From: Acridotheres tristis
Taxonomy: Eukaryota; Chordata; Aves; Passeriformes; Sturnidae
Direction of reading: 5' to 3'
Assembly: GCA_037013685.1 (NCBI GenBank)
Contig: CM072889.1
Coordinates: 10,921,976 to 10,985,975, forward strand
Length of the DNA: 64,000 nucleotides
Made by a program: the position numbers and the translations under genes. Positions 1 through 13,016 of the stretch are shown here, one piece after another. The notes under the pieces were generated by a model. That model worked only from the letters and a program-made list of their open reading frames with translations, did no database searches and was not told the origin of the DNA. Position 1 is the stretch's first letter. Every line of letters starts with the position of its first letter.

Positions 1-672
1 AACTCTCTGCTCCTGGGGGATCATTTATGGTCTCTAAAGAGGTTAATGTGTGTCCCACAATCTGTTCTCATACATAAGTTACTTAAGTCATGCTGAGAAG
101 AAAAAAAGAGTAGAGCAGATGGCCATGACAGATGAAGACAGCAGCCAACACTTCTCTTCAGGCAGAAGGGCCATTTAAACCTAAATGAACTAGTCAGTTG
201 AGTGATGTAGAGTGCTATCAGGTAGAAGATCTGGCCTCATTAGAAGGGGAATACTCCATAGCAGACTGTCCTTGGCACAGAGAACTTGGATACTGCACTG
301 CACCACGGCCAAAGAGAGCCCAGGCCTTGTTTTAGCAGAACATGATCTACAAGAGCCTGCAAGAGTCACTTAATGTAAACAGAGAATTCAGCCTCAACTG
401 AGGTCAAGCCATATCGTCTTAAATATGTATAGCCTGTTCCTCACTACAGCTTTAGCATTTCAATTCCAGTCAGATCCCTGCTCTAAGCCCTTCCTTGAAG
501 ACAGACAGGTAAGACCTCCTTTAAAAACCCAGCAGGATTAGGAGGTGCTAACTGTTGCTTGCCATGGAACCTGGCTCTCCAGGTCTACTCTGCTGTAGTT
601 CATTCCTCTCTGCCTTCTTTTGTAGCAGGAGCAGGCTATGGCTGACAAATTTTTTCCTTGCCCTAACATTCT

Positions 673-696
673 ATTTTTATTTATTTATTTATTTTT
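673..696. repeat. (ATTT)n microsatellite
   Basis: A short run of tandem ATTT units, slightly impure at the left end. It is a simple sequence repeat and may vary in length between individuals. No function is inferred. Confidence 0.8.
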
Positions 697-3600
697 CATC
701 TCAGCTACTCTGATAGCATGTAAGAAGACTTGCTTCAGTGAAAGAAGAGAGAGTCCCACATTTAACGCTCTCCTTCGCTCATTTGCTTTCAAACCTATTC
801 CTCTGAGTTTGAAAGAAAAAATTCTCTTACCAGGTTTAAGATTATTTCAGGTTAGGGAATACTTTGTTATTTTATTTTAACTGAACTAACTTGAAGGTTA
901 TCATAGAACAAACTTTGTTCTTATTGGAGGGCATTGATTTATCTCTCAAGAAGCTTCAGCTAAAAACTAAGTATTATTGAACACTCTTGAATTATTTTGT
1001 ATTTATTGACATCATCTGCTGTGCATTGAAACCTGATCTCTAGAATTTTTTGACTGTTTTTTTTTCTTAGTTTTTATCTTTTGGTCAGATGTAAACAAGA
1101 TTGATTCATGCATAAGGAAGGGCAAAGTATGTTTTATAATGCTGTAATCCCTTGCTAAAAATCATTTGGCTAGGACAGAGAATTTTGCATTTAAAAGTAG
1201 TTGAGATTTGCTTTTCTGAATAATTACTGTGATTGCCTGAGGCTTCTTTGTTGAAATATCAGAGAGGAGATGGTTTCAGCAGCTTGATGATAAACTGGAC
1301 AATTTCTGGCATTTTAATTCTGTTCCCAATCAATACTGACAAAGTCTGACCTTGTGCAGAAGTTATAAGTACACATTTGTGATGGAATCACTTCACACAT
1401 TCATTAAGATTGGATGAACATTATATGTGAATCTCTCAAACCTATTTTTACCATTCATGAGCTGAATACAAATAAGTGGAAAGATGAATTTTCTTTGTTG
1501 ATGTGACTCCATGATTTGTATTACAGAAACCATCTGAGCTGCTAGAAAATGCATACTGATATTCCAGGATACAAAAACAAAATTCAAGAAAGCACTATGA
1601 GAAATAAATACCTGTTTAATAAAATGCGGTATATGTTTAATTTCAAAATTTGAAGAGACTGAAGGACTTGGGCTACTTTGCTCTGACCAACAGAGCTATT
1701 CAGAATGCAAAGATGTTCTATGTGCTTTAAAAGGACAACCTTTTAAAGTTGTACCCAACCTGACACAGAAAATCAACCAAGCTCTTAGTTCCAATTGTTG
1801 CTTGGTTCAAAGGGAAGTTTGGTTATTGATATATTACCCCCTACTCTGGTACTGTATTGGTGGTGCCCTGATTCATTAATAAGTGCATCAACTCTGCTTC
1901 CAGTAACCACCAGGTGCCATTGCCATATAATAGAGCTATAATTTAACACTGGTTGGGGCTTCCCAGAAATAGCAAAGTATTCTTAAAGGGTATTCCTGAG
2001 TGGAAAACCACAGCATCATAAATGCATACATCAGTCTTGTACCTACTGCCATGTGATGCAGGCCAGAATGCCCTGGTCATGTGGAAGCTCAGCTCCAGCT
2101 CAGCGATGGCAGTACCAGACTGGAGGACTCCAGCAATGACTAAGAAGAAAACTGACTGCAATATATCAACCTGTGACACCAATGCACTAGGGAAATCAGG
2201 AGGAATATGATGTGCCTGGAGTCTATGGACCATTAAAATCCTGCCTGTCTGGGCTGGCTTCAGCCTTATTTATCCACTGTGAGGAACATGTAAACACAGA
2301 CCTGAACTAGAAAGGAGCAACTGGGAAGACAGCACAGTTTTTAGTAACCATTGAAAAGGCAGGGAGAAGGGCTTGAGTCTCTCACTGACAAAACTGGATG
2401 GATCTTTCAGAATAAAGAGCAGAGGGAGCTGGATCCAGGTATAACTCATCTGAGTCTTCCTGAGCATTCACACCTATTGTGACTCTGTCATCCAGGTAAC
2501 TGCTAGCAAAGAAGAAATTCCCTGGATTCTCAAACATTAGAGAGAGACATAACATTTCCTGGCATGGGTAGGTTCTTTAGCCGTTGCCAGTCTGGAATTT
2601 GCTCCCTAGAAAACAGGCTGCCCATCATGGCCTCGTACAGGTCTCTCGCTTCCCAGGCTGAGTGTCCTTGTCAGTGCACGCAGGACCCAGAGCTCTCATG
2701 CACCCAGGCCCACTCCAGCAGGGCTGAGTCTGTCATATCCCTACAAAGCAGAGGTTTCAAATGCTGCCATGGGTTCAGGAAGGCACAAGCTGGCTGAAAG
2801 CCTGGCGCTGCCTTCTCGAACCCTGTTTCACAGATCAGGGCAGCTTTAACACTGTTTTGGGAGAGATGTCTCCAGCTCATCTGAATTTTTGTACACTCTT
2901 AGAAGATCTGAGAATCACCCCTTTTCATCCATAAAATCTCCTCAATCCACCATCCATGCAATTCTGTTGGGTTTTGTGTTCAGTGTCTGCTTAAGAGAAG
3001 ACAGTGTTCATGTGCTTTTAACCTTTAGCACAGGAGGGCTGAATCTTTGTATAATCTCAGAGGCAAACAATGATATATACAGAACCTACAAAGCAAAAAC
3101 AGTAAAGAAAAAACATGAGGAAAAACACTGCAAAAGATGGAGGAAGTTCAATAATTTTGTAACAGGTCTGGTTACTGGTTTTGCATAGTTGTCTATTTGT
3201 TCCTCTGTGCTGAATCTTTTGAACCAATGCAAGGATCCATCTAAGAGCTGGGCAGCACTGCTGGTCCCCTTTGCAGAGTATGTTCTCTCTCAAGAGATCC
3301 TTGACATTTGAAAACACAGTCCCAAACTCCTGATAAAGTTAACTTTGATTTTATTGTGTAAGTATCATGCGTACACCATCGTGCCTTGACAATATTATAA
3401 ATTCCTATTAGGTATCCACTGATATTCAATTACACTTTTGTAATTACTTCTCATATATCTCAGACCATCATGGCCACACCACCATTAATATTAAAAGCAA
3501 AGAGAGTGAAATATAGGTCTGAAAAACAGCGCAAAGACCTCAGTTTTGGAATAAACAAGATTTTGAAATGTATGTGTGGCAAATAATGACAGCTGTCAAT

Positions 3601-6600
3601 TTCTTTGAAGACACTTCCTGATGACCAAAATATGTAAAATTATTAAAAAAATTTCAAACATTCCTATAATATACATCAATTAATGTTCACTATGTATTCC
3701 AATTAGCTTATTTTCTAGACTCATTAATGAGAACTAAAGATTAAATGAATAATTTATTATGAATTTTTTATTAAATGAATTAAATGAATAAAATCAAATT
3801 CAGTTCTAATTGGTTTCTATCAAGCATGATACCTCTCAAACAAAGGTAAAAATGACCCAATGACAAGAATGAAGTTATCTTGTGATGCTTCCCCATTCAA
3901 ATAAACCTTAACTGTTTCAAGAGTTAATTACATTACAGGAAAAGTTAGCTTTTCATTTTCCAGTGCCCAGGTGTCAGCTATTTTTCTTATCAGAGTTACA
4001 TTCATACATTTGACTCTTACGTGATGCTCTTATCATGCCAAGAATGCATTTACTAGGAGAGGATAATCGAGAATTCATTACTTTAATGTTTCTCAGGTTG
4101 TTAAATGACAAATTGTAATAGTTATGACTTATTTTGTGACTACAGGTGACCTTTTATCTTTACACTTAACCTTCAGCCAGTTTCCAGACAGTGGAAGCCA
4201 ACAGGAATTCTGAGTGTAAAGCCACCAGAGACATTGCCACTTATTTAGAGACACCTATATCTGTTGTGTGTGTTTCAGTGGGAGTGAAGGACTCTTGAAG
4301 CATAAATATTTGCCTATCATTTATTTTTAATTCCCCTGATCTTTTTCCCCCTAGAAAATTCCCAAGCTCAGAATAAGCTTTGTATATTCATGTCCAGTTT
4401 ATGCTTGCTTTCCTTAAATAAATTTATTACTTATTATATTGGCACAAAAAGGAAGCAGCCATGAACCACGAGTGAATCAATAAGTAGTGATAAGAAGCAG
4501 AATTTGAATTCATTATGATTGAAGATCACATCAGAAGTCCTGCTCATCCACTTAAAGACCACATGACTAATCCAAACAAATTTGCATAGCTCTTCTATTA
4601 ATAGGCAACTACTAGGCTGCAAACAGCTCACAAATGATCTGAAAACCAAAAACCATTGGTAACGCAATTTGATAAACATTTACAAATAATACATATATTT
4701 AGAGAAGTCCAGACAAACTCCATTGACAAAGAAAAAATGCAGCCGAAATTCATCAGATAAATCGTTAGAGCCAAGAAAATAATCTATCATAATTAGTTCC
4801 ACTAGAGCACCTCTCAGTGATTAGAACTTTCTCATAAACATACACTTAGCAGATATCTAAATATGTTACCGATTAAAATGTACTTTTTGCTTTTTATGTC
4901 ATTGGAGATTTGTTCTACTTAGTCATTTGGTGAATCATTAGGAATGTGCACAGGGCACTGAAGCAGAACAAGGTGAGTTAATTGCACAGTGGAGCAGAAG
5001 GACGTGGCTGCTGTGAGGGCTGGGGGTGTGCAGGGAGCTCAGCTTTGCTCACACCTATTTCTGCCACACCACTTTGTACCTGGCAGGACACACCTGAGTG
5101 ACTAAAGAACGATCCATTGTGCTGATTACAATAAAGGAATAAAATATCAACCCAGCACAGAACTTTTTACTTTTATTAAGGGGAAGTGGCCATTGATCTG
5201 TTAATTGCAGCTCACATCACTGAAGGTGACTGGTTTCCTTCACCTGCATTGTAAACAGGCAAGCACACAGTTGCTTCTCTTGAGCTAGAAGAAACATTAT
5301 GGAGCTATCAAGATAGATTTCTCACTCGGATTTTTTTTCTTTTTTTTCAGGCCAAGTCCAAATTTCTACTTGAGCACTAAGCAGATATTTCTTTTATATC
5401 ATATTAAAATTGAGCTATCTGTGCACATGCAGTGTCAGATTCTGCAGTCCTACAGAAATCACTCAATATGATGGAGATCTGAGCCTGTGTGTTAAAGTAA
5501 GTCAGTGTCTTCATTCTGCACTTGTCCTTAGTGATGTCTTCACTGTCCCACTAAATTTACTTCAAAAGAAAATTGGGATGGAGACAGCAAGAAAGCAAAA
5601 CAAGAGCAGAACAGGGGTAAAATTTAGAGAAGAGAAAAAAAATATGATAGGAACTAAACTGAACTTTTGGGAAACCATGATCAGCTCAGTAGAATTTCAT
5701 CTTTGCCTCCTCATGAAAGAAAGGGCTTCAAAATAATTGGAATATGCAAGCCATAGTGGGGTTTTTCCCTAGGAAAAAGAAAAAAGAAGGGGATTTTTTT
5801 TCTTCAAAAGCAGACCTGTTTTATTCAATACGAAATGAAATGCATCACTTTGATTCTGTTTTCCTTGGCTCTTCTATAGTGCTTATTACTTCTCTAAAGA
5901 TAAAAAAATAAATATCCACCTCTCAAACCACTCAGAGAAACTGAAAGAAGGGAAGGAGGGAGCGGCATTTTTCTTTCAGTAAATGTAATATTCCCTTTCC
6001 TTTGCAACAAGTCCATGCTGGGCCTCTCAAACAAACAATTCCAGAGATGTTTTTCCTGGCCCTTATCCACACTCTATTGCTTTTGGTACCATTGAGCCAG
6101 TAAGGCTGAACATCTCCCCTCCTGTTGTGCTCGGATGTCACCTGAGTTACCAGTGTGTGCTCTTAGCCAAAGACATGGCCATTGCCACAAATACCAGACA
6201 GGCACTTGCCACAACCTCACCTAAAAGGTACTGAATTAATGAAACGTTTGAATGAAAGGATATCTGGTTGAAACAGGCTTTTTTTTTTATCTCCAGCTTG
6301 GGGGAGGAGTCAGGATTTTAACCTTAGAACTCCATCTGTTCCAGAGGGACAAGGAGAGATTCCTGTGGACCCCAGATACTTGGGGAGGTGACACTCCCTG
6401 TGTGTGCTGGAGTCAAACCCCGTGGAACTGACTGCAATTAATGCTGCCCTTAAAGTGCCACCACTCTCCTTGCTGAGACATCTCATCACACATACATGGA
6501 AGGGACCTCTTATATTCCAGCTTTTCCCCCCACATTATGTTTAAACTTAATAAAGGCTGGTTTTAGCTCAAAAGCATTATGAAGGTTCACTGAATGATGA

Positions 6601-9600
6601 CCTTACTGGACATGGAAAGTAAACTTTTTGCCATAAACCAGTGAAGTTCAGAAGCAATTAGTGCTTACTCTTCCCATCAGCATTTTGTGCATTGTTGCTG
6701 CTGCAGTGAATAGGTACAGAGCCTTGGGAATCCCATATGGCAGGCCATCTCCTCCAGGCCTTCAGGCTGATCTTCGCAGCTGCTCAGGCTTATGTTGGAC
6801 AAGCCTGTCATTTCACACACCCAAGATGGACATTGTTTTACCCCCAAAGATGACCTGCGAGTAAAAACAGAAAAAATGGCTCTGTGCCCACGTTTTCCTG
6901 TTCATCCGAACTGAAAAGAACATGTGGAATCTGCACTGTCTCTATTGCTGTTAGTTTGTTTGCAGGCTAAGGAAGGTTTTCTCTACCTGCAGCAGAACAG
7001 GAGTTGGCAAAGATACCTAGAGAAATGTAGGAAGTACAAGTATTTGCTTGTACAAGCACAAGATTCATGGATTTGGTATTTCATGAAATGCAAATGATTG
7101 TGAATTAAGACAATGAGAATAGTTATCTATTGAACAAAAGTAGAGAGAGGCAAAACCATCATGGCCCAGAAGCAGCACTCCTTTTATTTTTTATAATTTC
7201 CTGCCTTGCCAAGATTTCTAAATACAGCACAAACAACAAATAAAATAATTATATTTTTAAAAATCATAATGGTATAATAAAAACTAATATTTTTTTAGAA
7301 GGAAGAAGCAGCATTTTCTGCTATAACACAGACAATTACAAAAGATTGGGAAACAAGGATAATAGTAAATGGAAGATAGATTTTCTAAACTATTCTTCAG
7401 AAGCTCATAGTACCTGATTAACGGCCATTTCAAATGAAAGAAAACCAGCAAGTTTCCAGAAGAATTATCCTCTATTCTCTGTGGTACCCAGAAAGACAAA
7501 GCATTGTGCAATCCTACCTTCCAGCTAACAGCAATTCCATGAACTCTAGAACTCAGCAGACTCAGCTGACATGTGCCCGTCCCACTTTTTCCCTGCATTC
7601 TGAAAAATTCCCCCTTCCAGCCTTTGTCTCTCTTTCACCTCCTCACAACATTTCTCCTAGGTTTGGCCTTATGGCAGAGGTTAAAGAACAGCAAAGCCAG
7701 CCTATGAAATAGAACAACTACAGCTGGGATATTCAAACGCATCTACATGTGTGCCTGCTGGGTTTATGAAATTCTGTGGCAAAAAAAAATATTGACCTGA
7801 GCTCCAATGTAACATAAGGCATTTGTTTATTAATGCCAAAGGACGCAATTTTATTAAGCCAAAGTATTTCACAGAGGATGGCACAGAAAATATCATATAG
7901 CACTGGATGAATTCCAGTAGTATTGACAAGACATTACTTTTTAAGGAGACCCTGTTAATTGCACTAATGCATCTGCTGCAATTGTGAATGCTACAATTGA
8001 TTCTCTAGCAGGTTATCTGCCTTGGGAGAACCCAAGACAGTTCTTTGATATTGCAATGAATTTCAGTACTGCAAATACTGCTTCTCCCACAGCAGCATGG
8101 AACAGGCAGCATTTCAGAGTCTTAGTGTTCCTTGCTGAAAAGGGGAATAAAAGATGCCATATACCATAAAGCTTAAATGCTCATTGCAAGCCAAATTCAG
8201 AATGCGATTGAGAACATAAGTACTTACCATTCCTGAGAGGAACTAAGGGCTGGACCTACAAAGCTAGAGGCACCACTGGTGGTGAAAGAAATGCCACTCA
8301 GACACCGACAGCAGAAAAAAAAAAGAGGCAGAAATTTGGTCTGCAGTAGTGAGAGTGCATTAGGACATGGACAGAGTTGTAGAGTAGCCCTTCTCCTGCA
8401 GGGCTCCTCCCTGAAGAAAATATTAGAAATGCCAGTGCCAAAGGAGATGAAGACCATTAATTCCCTCAGAAAGAACAGCTTGGGCGTCTCTGATATCCAG
8501 CTTAGAGCAGCAACCCTGCAGTTGACACCTTGCTTTACTGGGCCCAGACGAACTTTGTGCCAGCTCTCCAACTGGGGATAAAAATTCATCTTCTTCCTCT
8601 ACTTCCCCTTGCATCCTGGGTGGGATTCATTCACCTTATAACCATACATGGTTACAAGGCTGGTCCTGGTCCCCAGCTGCTGCTCTGCACAGCTCCAGCT
8701 TGGCAAACTCGGTGGTGAAGAAATCTGAAGGGACAGCAACTCTTGCTAGGGGAAACATAAACGTAATGGGTATTCTGTAAGTGAGAGAGGGGAGACATAC
8801 TGGTTTAAGAAGTATTTTCAAATGGTTGGCTGAATGGGTTCCTTGCTCTCAGGATAGTGTTCTGTTCTCAGTTTAGACTAAAGAGATTTCACAGCCTGTG
8901 AATGATAGGACAAAGTGTCATTTGTTTTCTCTACAGACATAACTGCTTCCTACTCGGCCTTTGTCTCAGAGGTATAATCATGGGAAGACAGAGAACTTGA
9001 GCCTCTCTACAGCTGCAGATTGACAATGTTGAAACATAGTCTCAGCCCTTTCAAATTGCATCTGTCTAATGAGAGCAAGGTCTTTTCTTCCCCTCACAAG
9101 AATTCAATATATTTTGTTGTGTAAGAGAGTAGAAATATAGAAAATGTGCAGTACTTAATTCAGGGATAGCGGACATGACAGAAGAAATAGTAAGATAAAT
9201 GTGGGGGTCCTATCTACCTTCTACTAAAACAAGAATTAGGGAACAAGCAAGTGAAGCTGAAGTGCAATAAAGTTTAAAGTTAATAAATACTTTTTTTTCC
9301 ACATAACTTATAATTAATCTGTCAAGTCAGAACTGCAATAGGTCACTGAGACCAAGCACTTAGTATTCACAAAAAGTTTAGACAAATGTGGCCCAATTCT
9401 TTTCTCCATCTAAGTTGAATTTAAACACTGAGGGTGACACTGTGCAGCTCCCTGATTTAGAGACGTCAGGCTCCAAAGCAAGTTAGAAATATTCCTGAAC
9501 AGGGGTAGGTTAAATCAGTGGTGCACTGTCTCTGATTGCTGCCACAAACTGCTTCAGGCCAGGAAGAAACTCCTACAGCAAACCTTTCAGTGAGTTCTGG

Positions 9601-11474
9601 AAGAAGGCTTTGGGAACTGTCCTTCCAGCACTGAAATGTTCCAAAGATCTGGATTCTCTGTCTTGGCTGCTGGGTGATGTCCCAAATGTCACTTCAGTTC
9701 CCCATCCCCTGTTTTTCCCATCTCTAAGGAGAGGTGAGATTTACATGATGGGTGTTGTTGCTGTGTCTCCCAAGACAGGACATGGTGCTGACATTTTCAG
9801 AAATAAAAAATGGTGAAAACTGCTCATCTCCGTGAATATTACAATCTCTACAGACATCTACTTTACTTGTGAAAAACAAGTGTTTTAAGTTGTAACTGAC
9901 AACTTTTGTAAGTCATATGGTTTGAACTTTTGTGTGCTTTTTCAATTTCCTTTTTATCCATCCAAACTTCCAAGAATTAGTTTTCATGTAATGCCTTCAA
10001 ATTCCCATACATTACTAGTCAGGGGTTCAGGATTCAGTTTCAAACTATGAGCTAACAGATATAACTACAAAGTCCTCACAGAATTAAACACCACATTAAA
10101 AAAACCTACACACAATTGAGTTGAGAGGCCAAAAATCTCATTCCACTTTAATATCAATCAAATAATTAATTGTAGCAATGCACCAAGTCTTTTTAATGAC
10201 ATGTAGAAATAACTTATGCCCTTGAAATGTGTCTGAAGCAGAACTTAAATAGATCAATTATTTCAGTGATTCATCTCTGAGATTTTTTTTGTAAGACTAA
10301 ACACATTTCTGTGTTACGATATCAAATGATTAAAGAAGGTCTTCTGAGCTAGTCTAAATTAAGCTAAATTGAGAAAAAATAAGGAATTACTTTTTATGAT
10401 CTATCTTACATTTATCTGTTCTTTGTTAAATACTTCCTGAAACTAGACTCTGTCAATGAAGAAAACTACTCACTAATAAATTTAACATGATCTTTTGATA
10501 TCTGTGTTTCCACAAGGAGTTTAGCATCCTTTTAAGGGGAAATGGATTTCTTCAAAGGTAAGAAAAAAGTGCCTCATACACGTATACTGGCATGGGCTTC
10601 TGAAGCAAAGTGACAGATGGGCCAGGACTAGCAGCTTACTGGTTTACAAGGACAAAAATGAGTCCCTATCCCATTCACCCTTTATTTTCTCTATATTTTT
10701 CAATCTTCTCTCTGTCATCACAGTAACCAGACCAACAAATAATGCATAAACCCCCAATGAACTGAAACAATGTTTGAGTTTTGTTGTGTTTTGTACTTTA
10801 TGAATCTATTTGATTTGTCTTTCAAGGTCCATGAGTTTAATGGTCATTGGTATTTTCAAATTTTTCCCCCTAAAATCAGCTGTGCTACATTACAGTTTTC
10901 ACAGCCAGCAGATCTCACAGCAAATAATGTTTTGTGTGAGTACACCAGGATGTAGGACAGGAGAGAGCACACAGGAGGGAAAAGCCTCTATGGTAGCATG
11001 GTGGCCAGTGATGTACCAGAGCTGTTCTCAGTAAGAGGGAATGTGGTGAGTGCACAAGTAACTGCCCTCATCTCGGAGCTCCCAAAGACAATTTTATCTG
11101 TTGCAGAATCCTTCAACATACCTAAAGAGTTGGATGTATGAAATAATATACTCAGATATACAGTATAGAGTGTGAAATTCTGCATTCATCTTGCCTCAGT
11201 TTCAGCAGGTTATTAAAAGGCTACCTCCTTACCTGCCTTAGTGACCATGCCAACTTCCTGAAGCTTTTCCATCTCTGAAGCATTATTTAGAAGAACTGTG
11301 ACAAGGCTTGACTCCTTGCCAATGCTAAGACAGGCAGTGATGGGAGAGGACAAATACTCTGTGCTCAAAAGCTTCACATTCCCAGTGTAATAAATTGGAC
11401 ACTACCTACTGATGATTCAGCACAAAACCTGCTATTACACTAAATCTTACAGTCTCATGACAGACAAATAACAT

Positions 11475-11525
11475 CGAGCCTAATCTAAAGTCAATGAAAT
11501 TATTTCAACTGACTTACTGGGCCAG
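11475..11525. repeat. Trace of an ancient amniote retroposon
   Basis: The segment reads like a decayed copy of the widespread old sauropsid repeat in which phrases such as 'cctaatc-aaag', 'tcaatg' and 'caactgactt' surround a short internal inverted symmetry. I know that family as part of old CR1/L3-like LINE 3' regions in turtles, crocodiles and birds. The match here is short and diverged, so assignment rests on pattern memory, not alignment. A profile search with an old-CR1 or L3 consensus would settle it. Confidence 0.35.
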
Positions 11526-12659
11526 TCTGCTGGCCACACAACGTGTTTAGCAGAAGGATTAGCTTTTGGCTTCTGTATTGGCAGTCTATTACAGTAAATT
11601 AGCAAAACTAAGTAATTTTTCTCAGTTCAATTATTAAGATTAGTAATTAAAGACTGTGTTTATTATTTTAGACAAGTACATAGATCTGTTACTTTCATCA
11701 CATAGAGAAGCGAACTAAGTTGAACAGTAAAAACATGTGATTAAACAATACAAAACAAGATGTCTCCAATATTAAAAGCAACCAAAGTTACTGAGGCCTT
11801 GTTTTTTAAGTACAGCACAACACATCTGATGGCAGAAGGCAACACTAGAGAGATAAAAGACTTGTAAAACCACACACTACATTCAATACATTTTCCTATG
11901 ATTTAAAAGAAAGAGAAACTTTACCTCTATCAGGTGCTCTTCAATTTTATGACAAACACAACTAATACCCTGAAGATAAAGGAGAGCATTAGAGCACAGC
12001 AGAGAAATATGCTCAGCCTAGAAGGCTTAGCACAGCAAAAAAGACAAAAGAGCTGTAAAATTTAACTCCATATTGAATATTCCAAAACAGGTTTGAGACA
12101 AAAATAGGTCACAATTAAGAATGTGAAATGAAAGAATACAAAGAAATTATACACAGGTATGAAAAATTAGCATATTACAGCTCTGGAATGTTGCACAGCC
12201 ACTATTAACCCTTTTAACACCTTTGTGCTGTTATTCCAACTAAAACAAAAGTGACCATACTGTGTCTTCTGGACTTCCTGCATGGCTGAACAGCTGAAAT
12301 ACTTAATTATTGTTTCTCAAGTGCTTTTATATTGGTGTTTTATGAAACAGCAATATGTTCCTGTTATTCCAGACACATGAACAGGGACAGAGGTGTTACT
12401 GAAGATAATCAAGGGAACCTGAGCTATAGCCACAAGTAAGGTCTGAGCTATCTTCCACCATTCATGCTCATCATGCTCTGAGGCAACAATGACCATTTAA
12501 AGCTCATTAGAGCATATATAAACAGAGGGAACTCCAGTATTCCCTAAGGTGGGCCACAGGTCCTACAGCAATTCTGCTGAAAGAGGGAGTTTTCAACTGC
12601 TATGAAAAAGTGTTTGTGTAGAAAGACAGGTTTTCTGGGTAGAGATTTTAGCCCCCTAA

Positions 12660-13016
12660 GCTGGAAGACAGAGAAGGGGAAGCGACTTTATTGTTCTCTG
12701 CAACTCGCTGAAAGAAGGTTGCAGTGAGGTGGGTGATCTCCCAAGAAAGGGGTGGGCAAGAAGAAATGTCCTCAAGCTGTGCCTGGAGTAGTTTACATTG
12801 CACCTTAAGGAAAAATTCCTTCACTGAAGGGTTGATCAAGCATTGGAAAAGGCTGCCCGAGGAAGTGGTGGGCTCATCATTTCTGCAGGGATTTAAAAGA
12901 TGTGGAGGTGTGGTGCTTAGGGACATGGTTCAGTGGTGGGTTTGTCAGAGCTGGGTTAACTGCTGAACTTGATAATCTTAAAGGTATTTTCCAATTGAAA
13001 TCATTTTATGATTCAT
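12660..13016 (+). mobile_element. CR1 LINE, truncated 3' end
   Basis: This is the 3' untranslated end of a CR1 non-LTR retrotransposon in sense orientation, truncated at its 5' side as most avian CR1 copies are. Recognisable blocks in order are 'gactttattgttctctgcaa', 'gaaggttgcagtgaggtggg', 'ttccttcactgaagggtt', 'caagcattggaaaaggctgc', 'gtggtgcttagggacatggt', 'gctgggttaactgctgaact', and the terminal 'gataatcttaaaggtatttt' with a degenerate tail ending near 'tttatgattcatg'. The copy has many substitutions and no reading frame, so it is a dead old insertion. It is the strongest single indication that the DNA is avian. The short frames inside it on both strands are artefacts. Confidence 0.93.

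Larger units (their letters stand above)
1..12659. other. AT-rich non-coding DNA, no gene recognised
   Basis: I see no supportable gene here. Open frames are short (up to about 120 codons), overlap on both strands, and have low-complexity or cysteine/serine-rich translations with no recognisable domain. No CpG-island-like promoter is visible. The stretch holds one ATTT microsatellite near 0.68 kb and one trace of an ancient retroposon near 11.5 kb, both listed separately. A locally GC-richer patch at about 2560-2880 has overlapping frames on both strands but no splice-flanked exon that I could defend. The rest looks like ordinary unique intergenic or intronic vertebrate DNA. Confidence 0.7.
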